Counted from the stretch's first letter, positions 1-7,595 are shown. The stretch: 35,550 bases of DNA from an uncultured Eubacteriales bacterium (GCA_902493345.1 CABUPM010000009.1:1-35550); one strand, 5' to 3'. Notes: generated by a model from the letters alone, not told the origin. Numbers and translations are program-made.

Positions 1-269
1 ACTGAAACAAAGCCTTTCAATTTCCCGTCATAAAAAGCGGCATAAACAAATCCGTTAGAAGTAATTGTATTTTTCAGGCAGAAAATTAAATATTGATAAT
101 CCTTTTCTGTCCAATCATCAATAAAAGGAGCATCTTTGATTATCCATTTACCATTTTCTTTACGCCAACACTTTGTGACATTTTGATATCGAATAAAATC
201 CTTAAATATCTCTCGATTAACTTCTTCTGCATTTAACATTCTATATTTCAATAAAATATCATTTTCCAT
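1..269 (-). CDS. GNAT-family N-acetyltransferase, N-terminal part (cut by window edge)
   Basis: The reading frame opens at an ATG at 269 and runs off the left edge, so only about 89 residues are visible. The fragment starts MENDILLKYRML and includes TKCWRKENGKW and an AAFYDGKLKGFVS strand. That layout is typical of the N-terminal half of Clostridial GNAT acetyltransferases, with the first beta strands before the acetyl-CoA-binding P-loop, which would lie outside the window. Substrate unknown. The stretch is more AT-rich than the BMC genes, as are the next 600 bases. The family call rests on resemblance of this N-terminal pattern only. Confidence 0.6.
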   Translation of the reverse strand, partial: MENDILLKYRMLNAEEVNREIFKDFIRYQNVTKCWRKENGKWIIKDAPFIDDWTEKDYQYLIFCLKNTITSNGFVYAAFYDGKLKGFVS

Positions 270-393
270 TCTAAAAGCTCCTATCAAAATTCCGATTGAG
301 ATTTCACCTATTCTAAGGGATTTAATAATTGTTATATTTTGTTATCAAATTTCTCACAAACTATTGAAAACACTAAGTTTGTGACAGGTGAGC

Positions 394-420
394 TTTCCCT
401 TATATGTTCGATAAGGGAAA
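394..420. other. Hairpin in an AT-rich gene-free stretch
   Basis: TTTCCCTTAT (394-403) and ATAAGGGAAA (411-420) form a perfect 10-bp inverted repeat with a 7-nt loop. Neither side has a clear T-run, so it is not an obvious terminator. The surrounding 270-538 holds no convincing gene on either strand. It leads into the small broken ORF at 539 and may be its leader region. Confidence 0.4.
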
Positions 421-538
421 AAGCAAGGGCAACAAAATCATATAACACAGTATAACACAAAATGAAACTGACATGGTGAACTGATTGAAATGCTTCTGAA
501 TTTCTTATTTTGATTAATTGATTTGAAGGAGACACGAT

Positions 539-694
539 ATGAATATTATTTACGCAGAATACAATATGTACCAGAACAGCATAGACATCTAGACCCATAC
601 TGGTTATATGCTTCGTATTGACTGCAATAAGGCAGAAGATGGTATTAAAACTACACCATGCTCTCAGTGTGCGTTAAACGCACTGGAGATATAG
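539..694 (+). pseudogene. Small broken ORF resembling mobile-element DUF6061-type proteins
   Basis: An AAGGAG ribosome site at 526-531 precedes an ATG at 539. The frame reads MNIIYAEYNMYQNSIDI, then a TAG at 590-592, then continues in the same frame as THTGYMLRIDCNKAEDG to a second stop at 692-694. The opening (NIIxxEYNM) and the later xML-x-ID motif resemble short DUF6061-like proteins common in conjugative elements of Clostridia. The in-frame stop and missing C-terminus suggest a dead remnant. The family assignment is from memory of the pattern and is weak. Nothing else is recognised between 695 and 909. Confidence 0.35.
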
Positions 695-909
695 AACAAA
701 ATATAAAATGCATAGTTTTCGCTTGAAGTGTTATAACGTCAGAAGGCATATCTGCAGGTTCTTCTTCAAATTATGTGTAAAGTCCAAAATACGGTATAAA
801 AAAGCAAAGTGATAAATGGCGTGAAAGGCGAAAATCGGCTTGCACGCCATATTGGCATAATAGCAGAAAGAGCAGGGCATGTCAAGGGTGGCTGCTGTGG
901 CAAAATCGC

Positions 910-1535
910 CTATTCCTCGGTGGAGGGCGGATATTCTCTGATTGCCCACACGCAGCGGTAGCTGTCAATCGCGCCGCCGTTCATGATGAATGCACCATGC
1001 AGTTCATTTTCAGCGTTTGCTTGCGTTAGCACGCCACCACCGCTCCCACTTGCGACACAGCCAACGATGCTGCCGCCGTTCATGGTGAGCTGACCACCCG
1101 GTTCAATATACACACCGCCGCCTTTTTCGGCACTGCCGCCGTAGATGACGCCGCCGTGGACGGTCTCTGTACCGCTGGTACCCCATTCCCACAGGCCGTC
1201 GGCGTTGGGGTGAAGTAATACGTAGATGTAAGATCGCTGTCATCGAGTGTCAGATGTCCGCCGTTCTTGACCGTGATAACGCTTACGCCGCCTTTTATTT
1301 CCAGCATATATCCGACAAGATCAAGGGTCACGGGACGGATAACATTCAGTGTAGATGATATCTCGATATCATTTTTCATCTTTATGACATCCACAGTATC
1401 GTCTGCCAGGGTGTCAAGCAATTCCTGTTCCGTTGCAACTATTTGGGTTGTCTCGCCCTCTGCAAATACGCTTGTCTGCGCAAGACATAGCACCATACAT
1501 AAGGTGAACAGTATACTGAATATTCGTCTCTTCAT
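910..1535 (-). pseudogene. Frameshifted secreted surface protein with beta-helix-like repeats
   Basis: The ATG at 1535 begins a clear signal peptide (MKRRIFSILFTLCMVLC... ending near SVFAEG). After it comes a domain of short beta strands (LDLVGYMLEIKGG, ITVKNGGHLTLDDSD), the style of pectate-lyase-like or adhesin right-handed beta-helices. The frame is lost at a CCCC run (1207-1210, minus strand). Restoring one base joins it to a frame that reads GGVIYGGSAEKGGGVYIE and NGGSIVGCVASGSGGG, so the break is a one-base deletion. The product then ends early near 910, far shorter than such proteins usually are. The start overlaps the stop of the upstream truncated TetR gene (TAATG), so the junction is probably a deletion scar. 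Confidence 0.6.
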
Positions 1536-1885
1536 TATTCGATATATTTCGGATGAGTATAGATCTGATACATCAACCGGTATTTTTTGCTGTACTCCCG
1601 TGCCGTCCAATAGGGGACTTCTTCAATAAACCGCATAACATCCTTCGGGTCGGTCGGAGCTTTTTTCATAAAGTCGTCCTCGACCTTTGCCATACAGTAG
1701 GCGGTAGATTCAAGGATCAGTTCATCTACACTGTTAAAGTAAGAGTACAGATTTCCCGTCGTACAGCCGCACGCCGCCAGAGCCTTGATTCCCGTACCTG
1801 TTAAACCGTTTTCGGCATAGCACTCAAAGCATTTTTCCATCATTTCGCGTTTGCGCTCGTTGTGCTCTTGTTCTGTCGCCCGCAT
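1535..1885 (-). pseudogene. TetR/AcrR-family regulator, C-terminally truncated
   Basis: The ORF begins MRATEQEHNERKREMMEKCFECYAENG and carries a normal TetR helix-turn-helix (GTGIKALAACGCTTGNLYSYFNSVDELI), but stops after about 116 residues at HPKYIE. TetR proteins of this kind are near 190-200 residues, so most of the ligand-binding and dimerisation domain is missing. The ATG at 1885 is favoured because a G-rich ribosome site (AAGGGGGGGG) lies just upstream; a GTG at 1894 is also in frame. The stop overlaps the ATG of the signal-peptide gene. It probably once regulated itself through the palindrome in its promoter. Confidence 0.7.
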
Positions 1886-1904
1886 ATACACCACCCCCCC
1901 CTTA

Positions 1905-1957
1905 ATAACTAATTGATCAATTAATTATAGTATAGCATAGAATTGCGGCGAATTCAA
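1905..1957 (-). promoter_or_regulatory. Promoter and palindromic operator of the truncated tetR
   Basis: On the minus strand TTGAAT (1952-1957) and TATACT (1929-1934) are separated by 17 bp. Just downstream lies a perfect 14-bp palindrome, TAATTGATCAATTA (1910-1923), extendable with mismatches to 1905-1928. The placement over the transcription start is typical for TetR autorepression. Confidence 0.65.
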
Positions 1958-1981
1958 GAACTGTTCGAGAAAATATGTGAA

Positions 1982-2020
1982 ACAAGAATGGCATCGAAAC
2001 CGCAACCGATTTCGATGCCA
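1982..2020 (-). terminator. Rho-independent terminator of the BMC operon
   Basis: TGGCATCGAAA (1989-1999) pairs with TTTCGATGCCA (2010-2020), an 11-bp perfect stem with a 10-nt loop. On the minus strand it is followed by TTCTTGTTT. It lies about 50 bp downstream of the last shell gene, closing the operon. Confidence 0.8.
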
Positions 2021-2071
2021 TTGGTCATAAAACAGGACTGCAGCCCCATTTTGTGTAGAATCATCTATTTA

Positions 2072-2629
2072 TTACTTATAAAAGAGTTCCCATAATTCTT
2101 TGCTGGGCGCCGGGATCAAAGAGGTATCCACCAGCTTAGAGGATACTCGGCTATCCCGTACTGCCGCTTCAATGGATGCCTGTACCGCCGCCACCTCGCC
2201 GACAAAGATTACATATCCCTTGCCGCCCAGCTGGTTGGCCAATCCGATACGGACCACATTGGACTGTGCCGCCTTGACACCCTGGTCTGCCGCTACCAAC
2301 GCCGCGGCCGCTGTCCATGTCTCGACGATTCCCATCGCATTGGTCTCCCGATACGGATAATGGTTGACCAGTGCGTCAAACACCTGATCATCCGGATTCC
2401 CCAGCAAAAAGGTATCCACCACATAGTCGCCGGATAAGCGCTGTGCCTGATCCAGCGCGGCACGCACCGCCGAGATACTGCCACGAATAATAATGATGAA
2501 CTTTCCGGGGCAGGCCGCCGTGGCTGTCACATACTCCACCGCCGCTGTCTTGGCCAGCTGATCCGCCGCCTCATAACCATGAGCGATGCTCTTAAGCTCC
2601 ATCATCCCCAGGGCGCGATATTCTTCCAT
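2072..2629 (-). CDS. BMC-T tandem-domain shell protein, PduT-like with pore cysteine
   Basis: A 185-residue protein with two BMC domains (about 5-90 and 97-180), forming pseudohexameric trimers in microcompartment facets. The first domain has the ACPGKF motif with Cys40 at the position where PduT binds a [4Fe-4S] cluster in the central pore. The second repeats AMGIVETWTAAAALVAADQGVKA. The length equals PduT. By analogy it may conduct electrons or hold an iron-sulfur cluster in the shell; this is inferred from the Cys and was not tested. It is the last gene of the operon, 4 bp after the vertex-protein gene and upstream of a strong terminator. Confidence 0.92.
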   Translation of the reverse strand: MEEYRALGMMELKSIAHGYEAADQLAKTAAVEYVTATAACPGKFIIIIRGSISAVRAALDQAQRLSGDYVVDTFLLGNPDDQVFDALVNHYPYRETNAMGIVETWTAAAALVAADQGVKAAQSNVVRIGLANQLGGKGYVIFVGEVAAVQASIEAAVRDSRVSSKLVDTSLIPAPSKELWELFYK

Positions 2630-2633
2630 GGTC

Positions 2634-2909
2634 TTACTCCTTTACAAAAATCTCTTCCGGGTTATCCACAATACCCACAATCGCCGCGTCAATGGACGCA
2701 TTCTCCGCGCCGGTCTGTACCCGCGCCGCGCTGCCCTGAGCCACCAGCACCAGATCACCTATACCGGCCCCGGCCTGATCGACAGCCACCAGACGCTGCG
2801 TTCCGCTGCCCATTACCGGCAGTGTTTCCACGATCATGAACTTACTTCCGATCAGATTGGTGTTCTTACGGGTCGCCACTACGGTGCCAATTACCTTCGC
2901 AATCAGCAT
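2634..2909 (-). CDS. BMC-P pentameric vertex protein (EutN/CcmL/PduN family)
   Basis: A 91-residue protein starting MLIAKVIGTVVATRKN, with GSKFMIVETLP, LVAVDQAGAGIGDLVLVAQGSAAR and DAAIVGIVD, the standard EutN/CcmL barrel landmarks. The family forms pentamers that cap the vertices of the shell. The start at 2909 is set by a GAGGTGTAAAT ribosome site. A longer open frame upstream (to 3203) only shadows pduL. It is separated from pduL by 67 bp carrying a hairpin that could lower its expression relative to the hexamers. Confidence 0.93.
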   Translation of the reverse strand: MLIAKVIGTVVATRKNTNLIGSKFMIVETLPVMGSGTQRLVAVDQAGAGIGDLVLVAQGSAARVQTGAENASIDAAIVGIVDNPEEIFVKE

Positions 2910-2936
2910 ATTTACACCTCTTTCTCCTGTATCATC

Positions 2937-2969
2937 TAATAAAACACAACCGGCAGGGTCCTGCCGGTT
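2937..2969 (-). terminator. Intra-operon hairpin between pduL and the vertex-protein gene
   Basis: AACCGGCAGG (2948-2957) and CCTGCCGGTT (2960-2969) form a 10-bp perfect inverted repeat. On the minus strand it is followed by GTGTTTTATT, so it looks like a weak intrinsic terminator or an mRNA-processing stem. The distal genes (BMC-P, BMC-T) continue after it, so partial read-through is the likely use. Confidence 0.6.
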
Positions 2970-2976
2970 ATATCTT

Positions 2977-3639
2977 TTACTCCAGTACCAGAGGCAGCAT
3001 ATCTCCGTTCTTGATTCCAAGTCCATTGGCTTCGTCGGTATCAATATGCATCTCGGTGGTAAAACTGGGATCCACACGAACCGGCACATTCTCCAGCAGA
3101 CCGCCGCGGGCGCTGGGCGCCTGAACGCATACCACCTGCTTGTCATGCAATCCGAAGCGGGCCGCCTCTTCCGGGGACATATGGATATGGCGCTGCGCCA
3201 CAATACATCCTTCCTTGAGGGTTACTGCCCCCTTGGGTCCTACAATGATAATCGGCGCGGAACCCTCCAGATCTCCGGAGAGCCGTACCGGAGCCTTCAC
3301 ACCCAGTCGGATGCAATCCGTCGCGGACACCTCCACCTGCGTCTTTTTCCGCAGAGGGCCCAAAACGCGTACGTTCTCGATCGGGCGCAGCTTCAGTCCG
3401 ATAATCGTTACCGTCTCCTTGGCCGCGTACTGTCCGCCCATCAGCTCCTTAAAAGGAGTCAACTCAGAACCGGGACCAAACAGGGTATCCATGTCAGCGC
3501 GACAAAGATGAACGTGTCTTGCGGACACGCCCACCTTGACGCACTTCTCCGGATCTCCCTGCAGCGTCCGGCCCTGCATCTGCTCCAGAATGAGCTGTGT
3601 AATCTCTTGTATTAATTCCTCATTCTGCAAAGTCTTCAC
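2977..3639 (-). CDS. pduL: Phosphate acyltransferase PduL (microcompartment phosphotransacylase)
   Basis: 220 residues. PduL swaps CoA for phosphate on an acyl group, recycling CoA inside the compartment. The two-domain fold is marked by the zinc-binding histidines: SARHVHL (His42, His44), RHIHMSPEEA (His151, His153) and EMHIDTDEAN (His198). The N-terminus, NEELIQEITQLILEQM (about 6-21), is an amphipathic helix of encapsulation-peptide type, followed by a short linker. The likely substrate is lactoyl-CoA or propionyl-CoA from the aldehyde dehydrogenase in the same operon. No acyl kinase gene is in the window. Confidence 0.93.
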   Translation of the reverse strand: MKTLQNEELIQEITQLILEQMQGRTLQGDPEKCVKVGVSARHVHLCRADMDTLFGPGSELTPFKELMGGQYAAKETVTIIGLKLRPIENVRVLGPLRKKTQVEVSATDCIRLGVKAPVRLSGDLEGSAPIIIVGPKGAVTLKEGCIVAQRHIHMSPEEAARFGLHDKQVVCVQAPSARGGLLENVPVRVDPSFTTEMHIDTDEANGLGIKNGDMLPLVLE

Positions 3640-3666
3640 CTGTACCTTCTGTTAAAGATGCGGGGA

Positions 3667-3939
3667 TTACTTCAGGGTCGGCAGAATCTTCTCTACGTCG
3701 CTGTGCGGTCTCGGAATTACATGTACCGCGATGATCTCGCCCAGATTCTGAGCCGCGTTGGAACCCGCCTCTGTAGCAGCCTTAACAGCGCCTACATCGC
3801 CGCGGATCATAACGGATACCAGTCCGGATCCGATCTTCTCGGTTCCGATCAGGGTTACGTTTGCAGCCTTAACCATTGCATCGGCAGCCTCGATTGCGGC
3901 TACCAGACCTCTTGTCTCAATCATTCCCAATGCTTCCAT
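3667..3939 (-). CDS. BMC-H hexameric shell protein (PduA-like), copy 2
   Basis: A 90-residue single-domain BMC protein: MEALGMIETRGLVAAIEAAD..., pore loop KIGSGLVSV, C-terminal VIPRPHSDVEKILP. The GSG pore is typical of PduA-type hexamers that pass small polar metabolites. It is nearly identical to the copy at 4274-4549, in DNA as well as protein, differing mainly at the very ends (LK against LD, and one extra Leu at the other copy's start). It lies just upstream of pduL. Confidence 0.95.
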   Translation of the reverse strand: MEALGMIETRGLVAAIEAADAMVKAANVTLIGTEKIGSGLVSVMIRGDVGAVKAATEAGSNAAQNLGEIIAVHVIPRPHSDVEKILPTLK

Positions 3940-3953
3940 GATGAATTTCCTCC

Positions 3954-4244
3954 TTAAAACTTAAAATTATACTTGTGCGCACTGATTTCGATCTGTTTCA
4001 TGATCTCCGGATGCGGATTGGCGATCACGGCTTTCGCCGCGACCTTCCGGATGGATTGCTTCTCCGCCGCATCCAAGGCAGCCTGAACCGCTGATACTTC
4101 TCCCTGGATGATGATCGTTACCAACCATCCTCCCAGCTTCTTCTCCCATGTCAGGAATTTGACATCCGCGGTCTTCAGCATGGTATCCACGGCAGTAAGC
4201 GCCGGAACATACCCTTGCAGTTCAAATAAACCGATGGCCTGCAT
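3954..4244 (-). CDS. BMC-H shell protein, divergent pore
   Basis: A 96-residue BMC-H protein beginning MQAIGLFELQGYVPALTAVDTMLKTA. The usual GSG pore is replaced by KKLGGWLVTI, putting a bulky Trp beside the pore glycines. The C-terminus, AHKYNFKF, is a little longer than in the PduA-like copies. It sits between the two near-identical BMC-H genes, 14 bp upstream of the one at 3939 (minus strand). It probably forms hexamers with different permeability or acts as a minor facet component; the exact role cannot be read from sequence. Confidence 0.9.
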   Translation of the reverse strand: MQAIGLFELQGYVPALTAVDTMLKTADVKFLTWEKKLGGWLVTIIIQGEVSAVQAALDAAEKQSIRKVAAKAVIANPHPEIMKQIEISAHKYNFKF

Positions 4245-4273
4245 TGACTGCCGCTCCTTTCGTTATCTTATAC

Positions 4274-4549
4274 TCAGTCCAGAGAGGGCAGAATCTTCTC
4301 TACGTCGCTGTGCGGTCTCGGAATTACATGTACCGCGATGATCTCGCCCAGATTCTGAGCCGCGTTGGAACCCGCCTCTGTAGCAGCCTTAACAGCGCCT
4401 ACATCGCCGCGGATCATAACGGATACCAGTCCGGATCCGATCTTCTCGGTTCCGATCAGGGTTACGTTTGCGGCCTTAACCATTGCATCGGCAGCCTCGA
4501 TCGCGGCTACCAGACCTCTTGTCTCGATCATTCCAAGTGCTTCTAACAT
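4274..4549 (-). CDS. BMC-H hexameric shell protein (PduA-like), copy 1
   Basis: A 91-residue BMC-H protein, MLEALGMIETRGLVAAIEAAD..., with pore KIGSGLVSV and C-terminus KILPSLD. It duplicates the gene at 3667-3939 almost base for base. A GGAGGA ribosome site lies ahead of the ATG. Having two copies probably raises the dose of the major facet protein. Confidence 0.95.
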   Translation of the reverse strand: MLEALGMIETRGLVAAIEAADAMVKAANVTLIGTEKIGSGLVSVMIRGDVGAVKAATEAGSNAAQNLGEIIAVHVIPRPHSDVEKILPSLD

Positions 4550-4614
4550 TTTAATGTCCTCCTTAAAGGTGATGATTTATTATTGTATAGCCTTACCAAC
4601 GTAAATAATACAGA

Positions 4615-4941
4615 TCAGGTCTCCATGGGCCGGTATTTTCCGAGGCAGCTGATATCCAGCATCTTCTCCGTCTCTTCATCCGGACGGGCGATGATGTACT
4701 TGGAGTATACGCCGCTGACCGTTTTGGCCGCTGCTTCCCCGGCTTCCATCGCAGCCTTGACATCCTCTACCGAACCGCGGAACTTGATGGATACCAACAA
4801 CGGTACCGGAAGTTTATCCGCATTGGCCGGTTTGTTCTTATCCATGGCTCCGATCGTCACATTTCCGGCCTTGCAGCCCGCGTCCGCCGCGACAAAAGCC
4901 GCTGTCAGTCCAAAGACCTCCAAAATTCCAACCGCATCCAT
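4615..4941 (-). CDS. BMC-H shell protein with an enlarged pore loop
   Basis: A 108-residue BMC-domain protein, MDAVGILEVFGLTAAFVAADAGCKAG..., longer than the usual 90-95. The pore loop is expanded: GAMDKNKPANADKLPVPLL (about 31-49) stands where other copies have GTEKIGSGL. Its tail holds a Cys (DISCLGKYR, Cys99). The insertion would decorate or plug the hexamer pore; what it does is unknown. It is the first shell gene in the operon, directly after the alcohol dehydrogenase gene. Confidence 0.9.
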   Translation of the reverse strand: MDAVGILEVFGLTAAFVAADAGCKAGNVTIGAMDKNKPANADKLPVPLLVSIKFRGSVEDVKAAMEAGEAAAKTVSGVYSKYIIARPDEETEKMLDISCLGKYRPMET

Positions 4942-4952
4942 AACAGGCCTCT

Positions 4953-6173
4953 TTACTTAGCAACGTAGGCAATCTTGATGCCCAGCTGTTTCATATTCAC
5001 ATCCATAGCCTCGTTCATCTGATCCAGCGGGAACTCATGCGTTACCAGCTCTTCGATCGGAAGTCCGATGCCGACCGCGCGTCTCAGGAAGTCCATCGTG
5101 ATCGGATAGTCGCTGACCTTATAGGTCCAGGAACCAACCATCGTGATCTCCTTATTGCAGATGTCAAAGTGCGGGTTGATTGTGCAGCTGCCGTTATCTA
5201 CAAAGAAGCCGATCTCGGCCAGGCCGCCGCCGCGCTTCACAAACTTCCATACATTGGATGCCGCAGAAGGTACGCCTGTGCACTGGAACGCAAAGTCCGC
5301 GCCGCGTCCGCCGGTAACTTCCTTGATTCGACGGGTCTGCTCATCCAGATCCTTGTAGTTCTTGAAGTTGACTGTATACTTGGCGCCAAAACGCTTCGCC
5401 ATCTGCAGACGCTTCTCATCACCATCTACAACTGTGATATTCTCCACGCCCATCGTGCGGACAACCGCCAGCAGCATCAGACCGATGGGGCCGACGCCCT
5501 GGATCAGTACGTTGGAGTTAAAGGTCAGAAGTCCGGTGGACTTAGCGCGCTCTACCGCATGTACTACAACGGCTGCCGGCTCGATCAGGAGACGGAGCTT
5601 CAGGCTCATATCGTTTACCTTGAAGAAGGTGGAGCCCGGACGGATTACCAGATAATCCGAGAACCAACCGTTAAAATGATAGTGATCATCCGCCGGCATC
5701 AGTCCGTAGATTCCGGAATGCTCGCACAGATTGTCACGGTCCCGCATATTCAGGCAGGCATCGCAATGTCCGCAGGGGATGGTGCAGGTTACAATACGGT
5801 CGCCTACTGCCAGGGGCTTTCCTGTCGTATCCATCGTAATGTTCTTGCCCATCTTAACGATCTGGCCGCTGCCTTCGTGTCCCAGTACAACCGGAATCAA
5901 GCCGAAGGGGTCATTCTTGTACTCATGGACATCGGTACCGCAGATACCGCAGCCCTCTACCTTGACCAGCATCTCGTCATCGCCGATCTCCGGAATATCA
6001 AACTCCTTGATCTCGATCTTACGCAGTGCGGTCAGCATCGCTACACGTGCCTTCTTAGGAATTACAAAATCCTGCGCGGGAGCGGCGGAAGCGGCCGGAG
6101 CCTGCTTCTTTCCATTCATCTCCGCCAGAACCTGTGCAACGATTTTCTGAATGTTGTCCTGATTCAATTCCAT
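4953..6173 (-). CDS. Zinc-dependent MDR alcohol dehydrogenase with encapsulation peptide
   Basis: 406 residues. The first 20 (NQDNIQKIVAQVLAEMN) form an amphipathic targeting helix, followed by an Ala/Pro linker (about 22-38), then a medium-chain dehydrogenase. Catalytic zinc ligands are Cys78 (GICGTD) and His99 (GHEG). Structural zinc ligands are Cys134, 137, 140 and 150. The nucleotide fold has GVGPIG (226-231) and an acid at the end of the second strand (VVDGD, Asp250), which favours NAD(H). In the compartment it most likely reduces L-lactaldehyde to 1,2-propanediol and regenerates NAD+. Pdu systems usually use an iron-type enzyme (PduQ) here, so this is a non-homologous replacement. It lies 15 bp after the aldehyde dehydrogenase gene. 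Confidence 0.9.
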   Translation of the reverse strand: MELNQDNIQKIVAQVLAEMNGKKQAPAASAAPAQDFVIPKKARVAMLTALRKIEIKEFDIPEIGDDEMLVKVEGCGICGTDVHEYKNDPFGLIPVVLGHEGSGQIVKMGKNITMDTTGKPLAVGDRIVTCTIPCGHCDACLNMRDRDNLCEHSGIYGLMPADDHYHFNGWFSDYLVIRPGSTFFKVNDMSLKLRLLIEPAAVVVHAVERAKSTGLLTFNSNVLIQGVGPIGLMLLAVVRTMGVENITVVDGDEKRLQMAKRFGAKYTVNFKNYKDLDEQTRRIKEVTGGRGADFAFQCTGVPSAASNVWKFVKRGGGLAEIGFFVDNGSCTINPHFDICNKEITMVGSWTYKVSDYPITMDFLRRAVGIGLPIEELVTHEFPLDQMNEAMDVNMKQLGIKIAYVAK

Positions 6174-6188
6174 TCTATTACTCCTCTC

Positions 6189-7595
6189 TTAACGGATACA
6201 CAACGCATCTGTCATAACGCAGCGGCGTGATTTGGTGAATGTACGGGCAGAAGTCAGTCCCTCACCGGTACGGCTGGCGATCGTAAATGTCGGGAAGCCT
6301 TCGCCTCCGAAGCCCAATGCCGCATAGGACGGGCCATTCTTAACAAAAATCGCCGTATCCACCATCTGGCCGAACTGTGTCAGATGATCTATGTTTTTGG
6401 AATGCATATGTGCCGAATGACGGTTTCCATGCTCCAAACGAACACCCATTTCCATGGCTGCCTGTGCGTTCGGCGCCCGGACAATGCCCAGAATCGGCAT
6501 CATCAGCTCTGTCTGCACCAGAATATGCTCTTCCGGCGCTTCCAGGATAATGCAGCGAACGCTCGGATCCGCGTCAATGCCCAGTGCCCGCAGGAACTTG
6601 TAGGCATCTCGGCCGACCCAATCACGGGATACGCTCATCTTACCCTTCTTATTGGGCACGACAACCATCTCCGCCAGCTTGGCGATCTTATCCGCATCCT
6701 TCAGCAGATAGGCGCCGTTGTTGACCATCTCCGCGATCAGCTCATCAGCTACCTTGTCCACCACGACAACTTCCTTTTCCGCAATACAGGGAAGGTTGTT
6801 ATCCAGCGTCGCTCCATTGATGATGCTCTCCGCCGCGTGAGCGATATCCGCCGTCTCGTCTACAACGACCGGAGGATTGCCCGCTCCCGCGCCGATGGCC
6901 CGCTTGCCCGTAGACAGCACTGCTGTAACTACGCCGGGACCGCCGGTCGCTACCAGCAGAGGAATCTCTCTGCTCTTATACATGATATCCGCCGTAGCCA
7001 GTGTCGGCTTCTTGACCGTCGTCGCGATGTTGGCCGGGCCGCCTGCCATAATGGATGCCTTGTTGACCAGAGACACCGCAAAGCTTGCGACTCCGTTGGC
7101 CGCCGGATGATTGTTGAATACAACCGTATTGCCCGCAGCCAGCATACCGATGGAATTGCACAATACTGTCTCACTGGGGTTGGTAGACGGCGTAATCGCG
7201 CCGATGACCCCAAAGGGGCCCTGCTCTACCAGTGTTAATCCCCGGTCTCCGGACCAGGCAATGGTCGTCAGATCCTCTGTGCCTGGGGTCTTCTCCGCGA
7301 CCAGACGGTGCTTAATGATCTTATGGCCGACATTGCCCATCTTGGTCTCTGCCACGCCCATCTCTGCCAGAGGCTGAAGATTCTCCAATGTCAACTGACG
7401 GATATTGGAAATAATCTTTTCACGGAACTCCAGAGGCATTCTCCGGATCTCCTTCTGCGCTCTTGCCGCTGCAGTGATCGCCTCTTCCATGGTATCGTAG
7501 ATACCCGTCTCCTCCTGTTCAGAGGGACGCAGACCATTCATCTGCGACAGTACGGAACGTACAATTTCCTGTAATTCCTGTTCTGTTACCGCCAA
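6189..7595 (-). CDS. pduP: CoA-acylating aldehyde dehydrogenase (PduP-type)
   Basis: 468 residues. The N-terminal helix TEQELQEIVRSVLSQMN (4-20) is the encapsulation peptide. The body is an aldehyde dehydrogenase of the CoA-acylating class: TPSTNPSETVLCN (135-147), AGAGNPPVVVD (236-246), and the catalytic Cys270 in NNLPCIAEKEV. It converts an aldehyde plus CoA and NAD+ to acyl-CoA. With the aldolase upstream the natural substrate is likely L-lactaldehyde (giving lactoyl-CoA), or propionaldehyde if a diol dehydratase exists elsewhere. The family assignment is firm; the substrate is inferred. Confidence 0.94.
   Translation of the reverse strand: MAVTEQELQEIVRSVLSQMNGLRPSEQEETGIYDTMEEAITAAARAQKEIRRMPLEFREKIISNIRQLTLENLQPLAEMGVAETKMGNVGHKIIKHRLVAEKTPGTEDLTTIAWSGDRGLTLVEQGPFGVIGAITPSTNPSETVLCNSIGMLAAGNTVVFNNHPAANGVASFAVSLVNKASIMAGGPANIATTVKKPTLATADIMYKSREIPLLVATGGPGVVTAVLSTGKRAIGAGAGNPPVVVDETADIAHAAESIINGATLDNNLPCIAEKEVVVVDKVADELIAEMVNNGAYLLKDADKIAKLAEMVVVPNKKGKMSVSRDWVGRDAYKFLRALGIDADPSVRCIILEAPEEHILVQTELMMPILGIVRAPNAQAAMEMGVRLEHGNRHSAHMHSKNIDHLTQFGQMVDTAIFVKNGPSYAALGFGGEGFPTFTIASRTGEGLTSARTFTKSRRCVMTDALCIR

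Larger units (their letters stand above)
3667..4549 (-). repeat. Direct duplication of a BMC-H gene around a divergent paralogue
   Basis: The stretches 3675-3935 and 4282-4541 match almost perfectly as direct repeats about 607 bp apart. Only a handful of third-position differences are visible, for example GCAGCC against GCGGCC and GATTGCGG against GATCGCGG. Such identity implies a recent duplication or ongoing gene conversion, and the pair could recombine to delete the gene between them. Confidence 0.85.

Noticed and set aside
332..598. 88-residue minus-strand open frame MGLDVYAVLVHIVFC...
   Set aside because: It is opposite the small plus-strand remnant, has no ribosome site, and shows no domain.
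668..682. GTGCGT-TAA-ACGCAC hairpin as a terminator
   Set aside because: Short arms without a following T-run; it lies within the readable part of the broken small ORF.
5037..6230. 397-residue open frame opposite the alcohol dehydrogenase
   Set aside because: It is antisense to a clear enzyme gene, has no ribosome site and no recognisable domain, and follows from the codon bias of the real gene.
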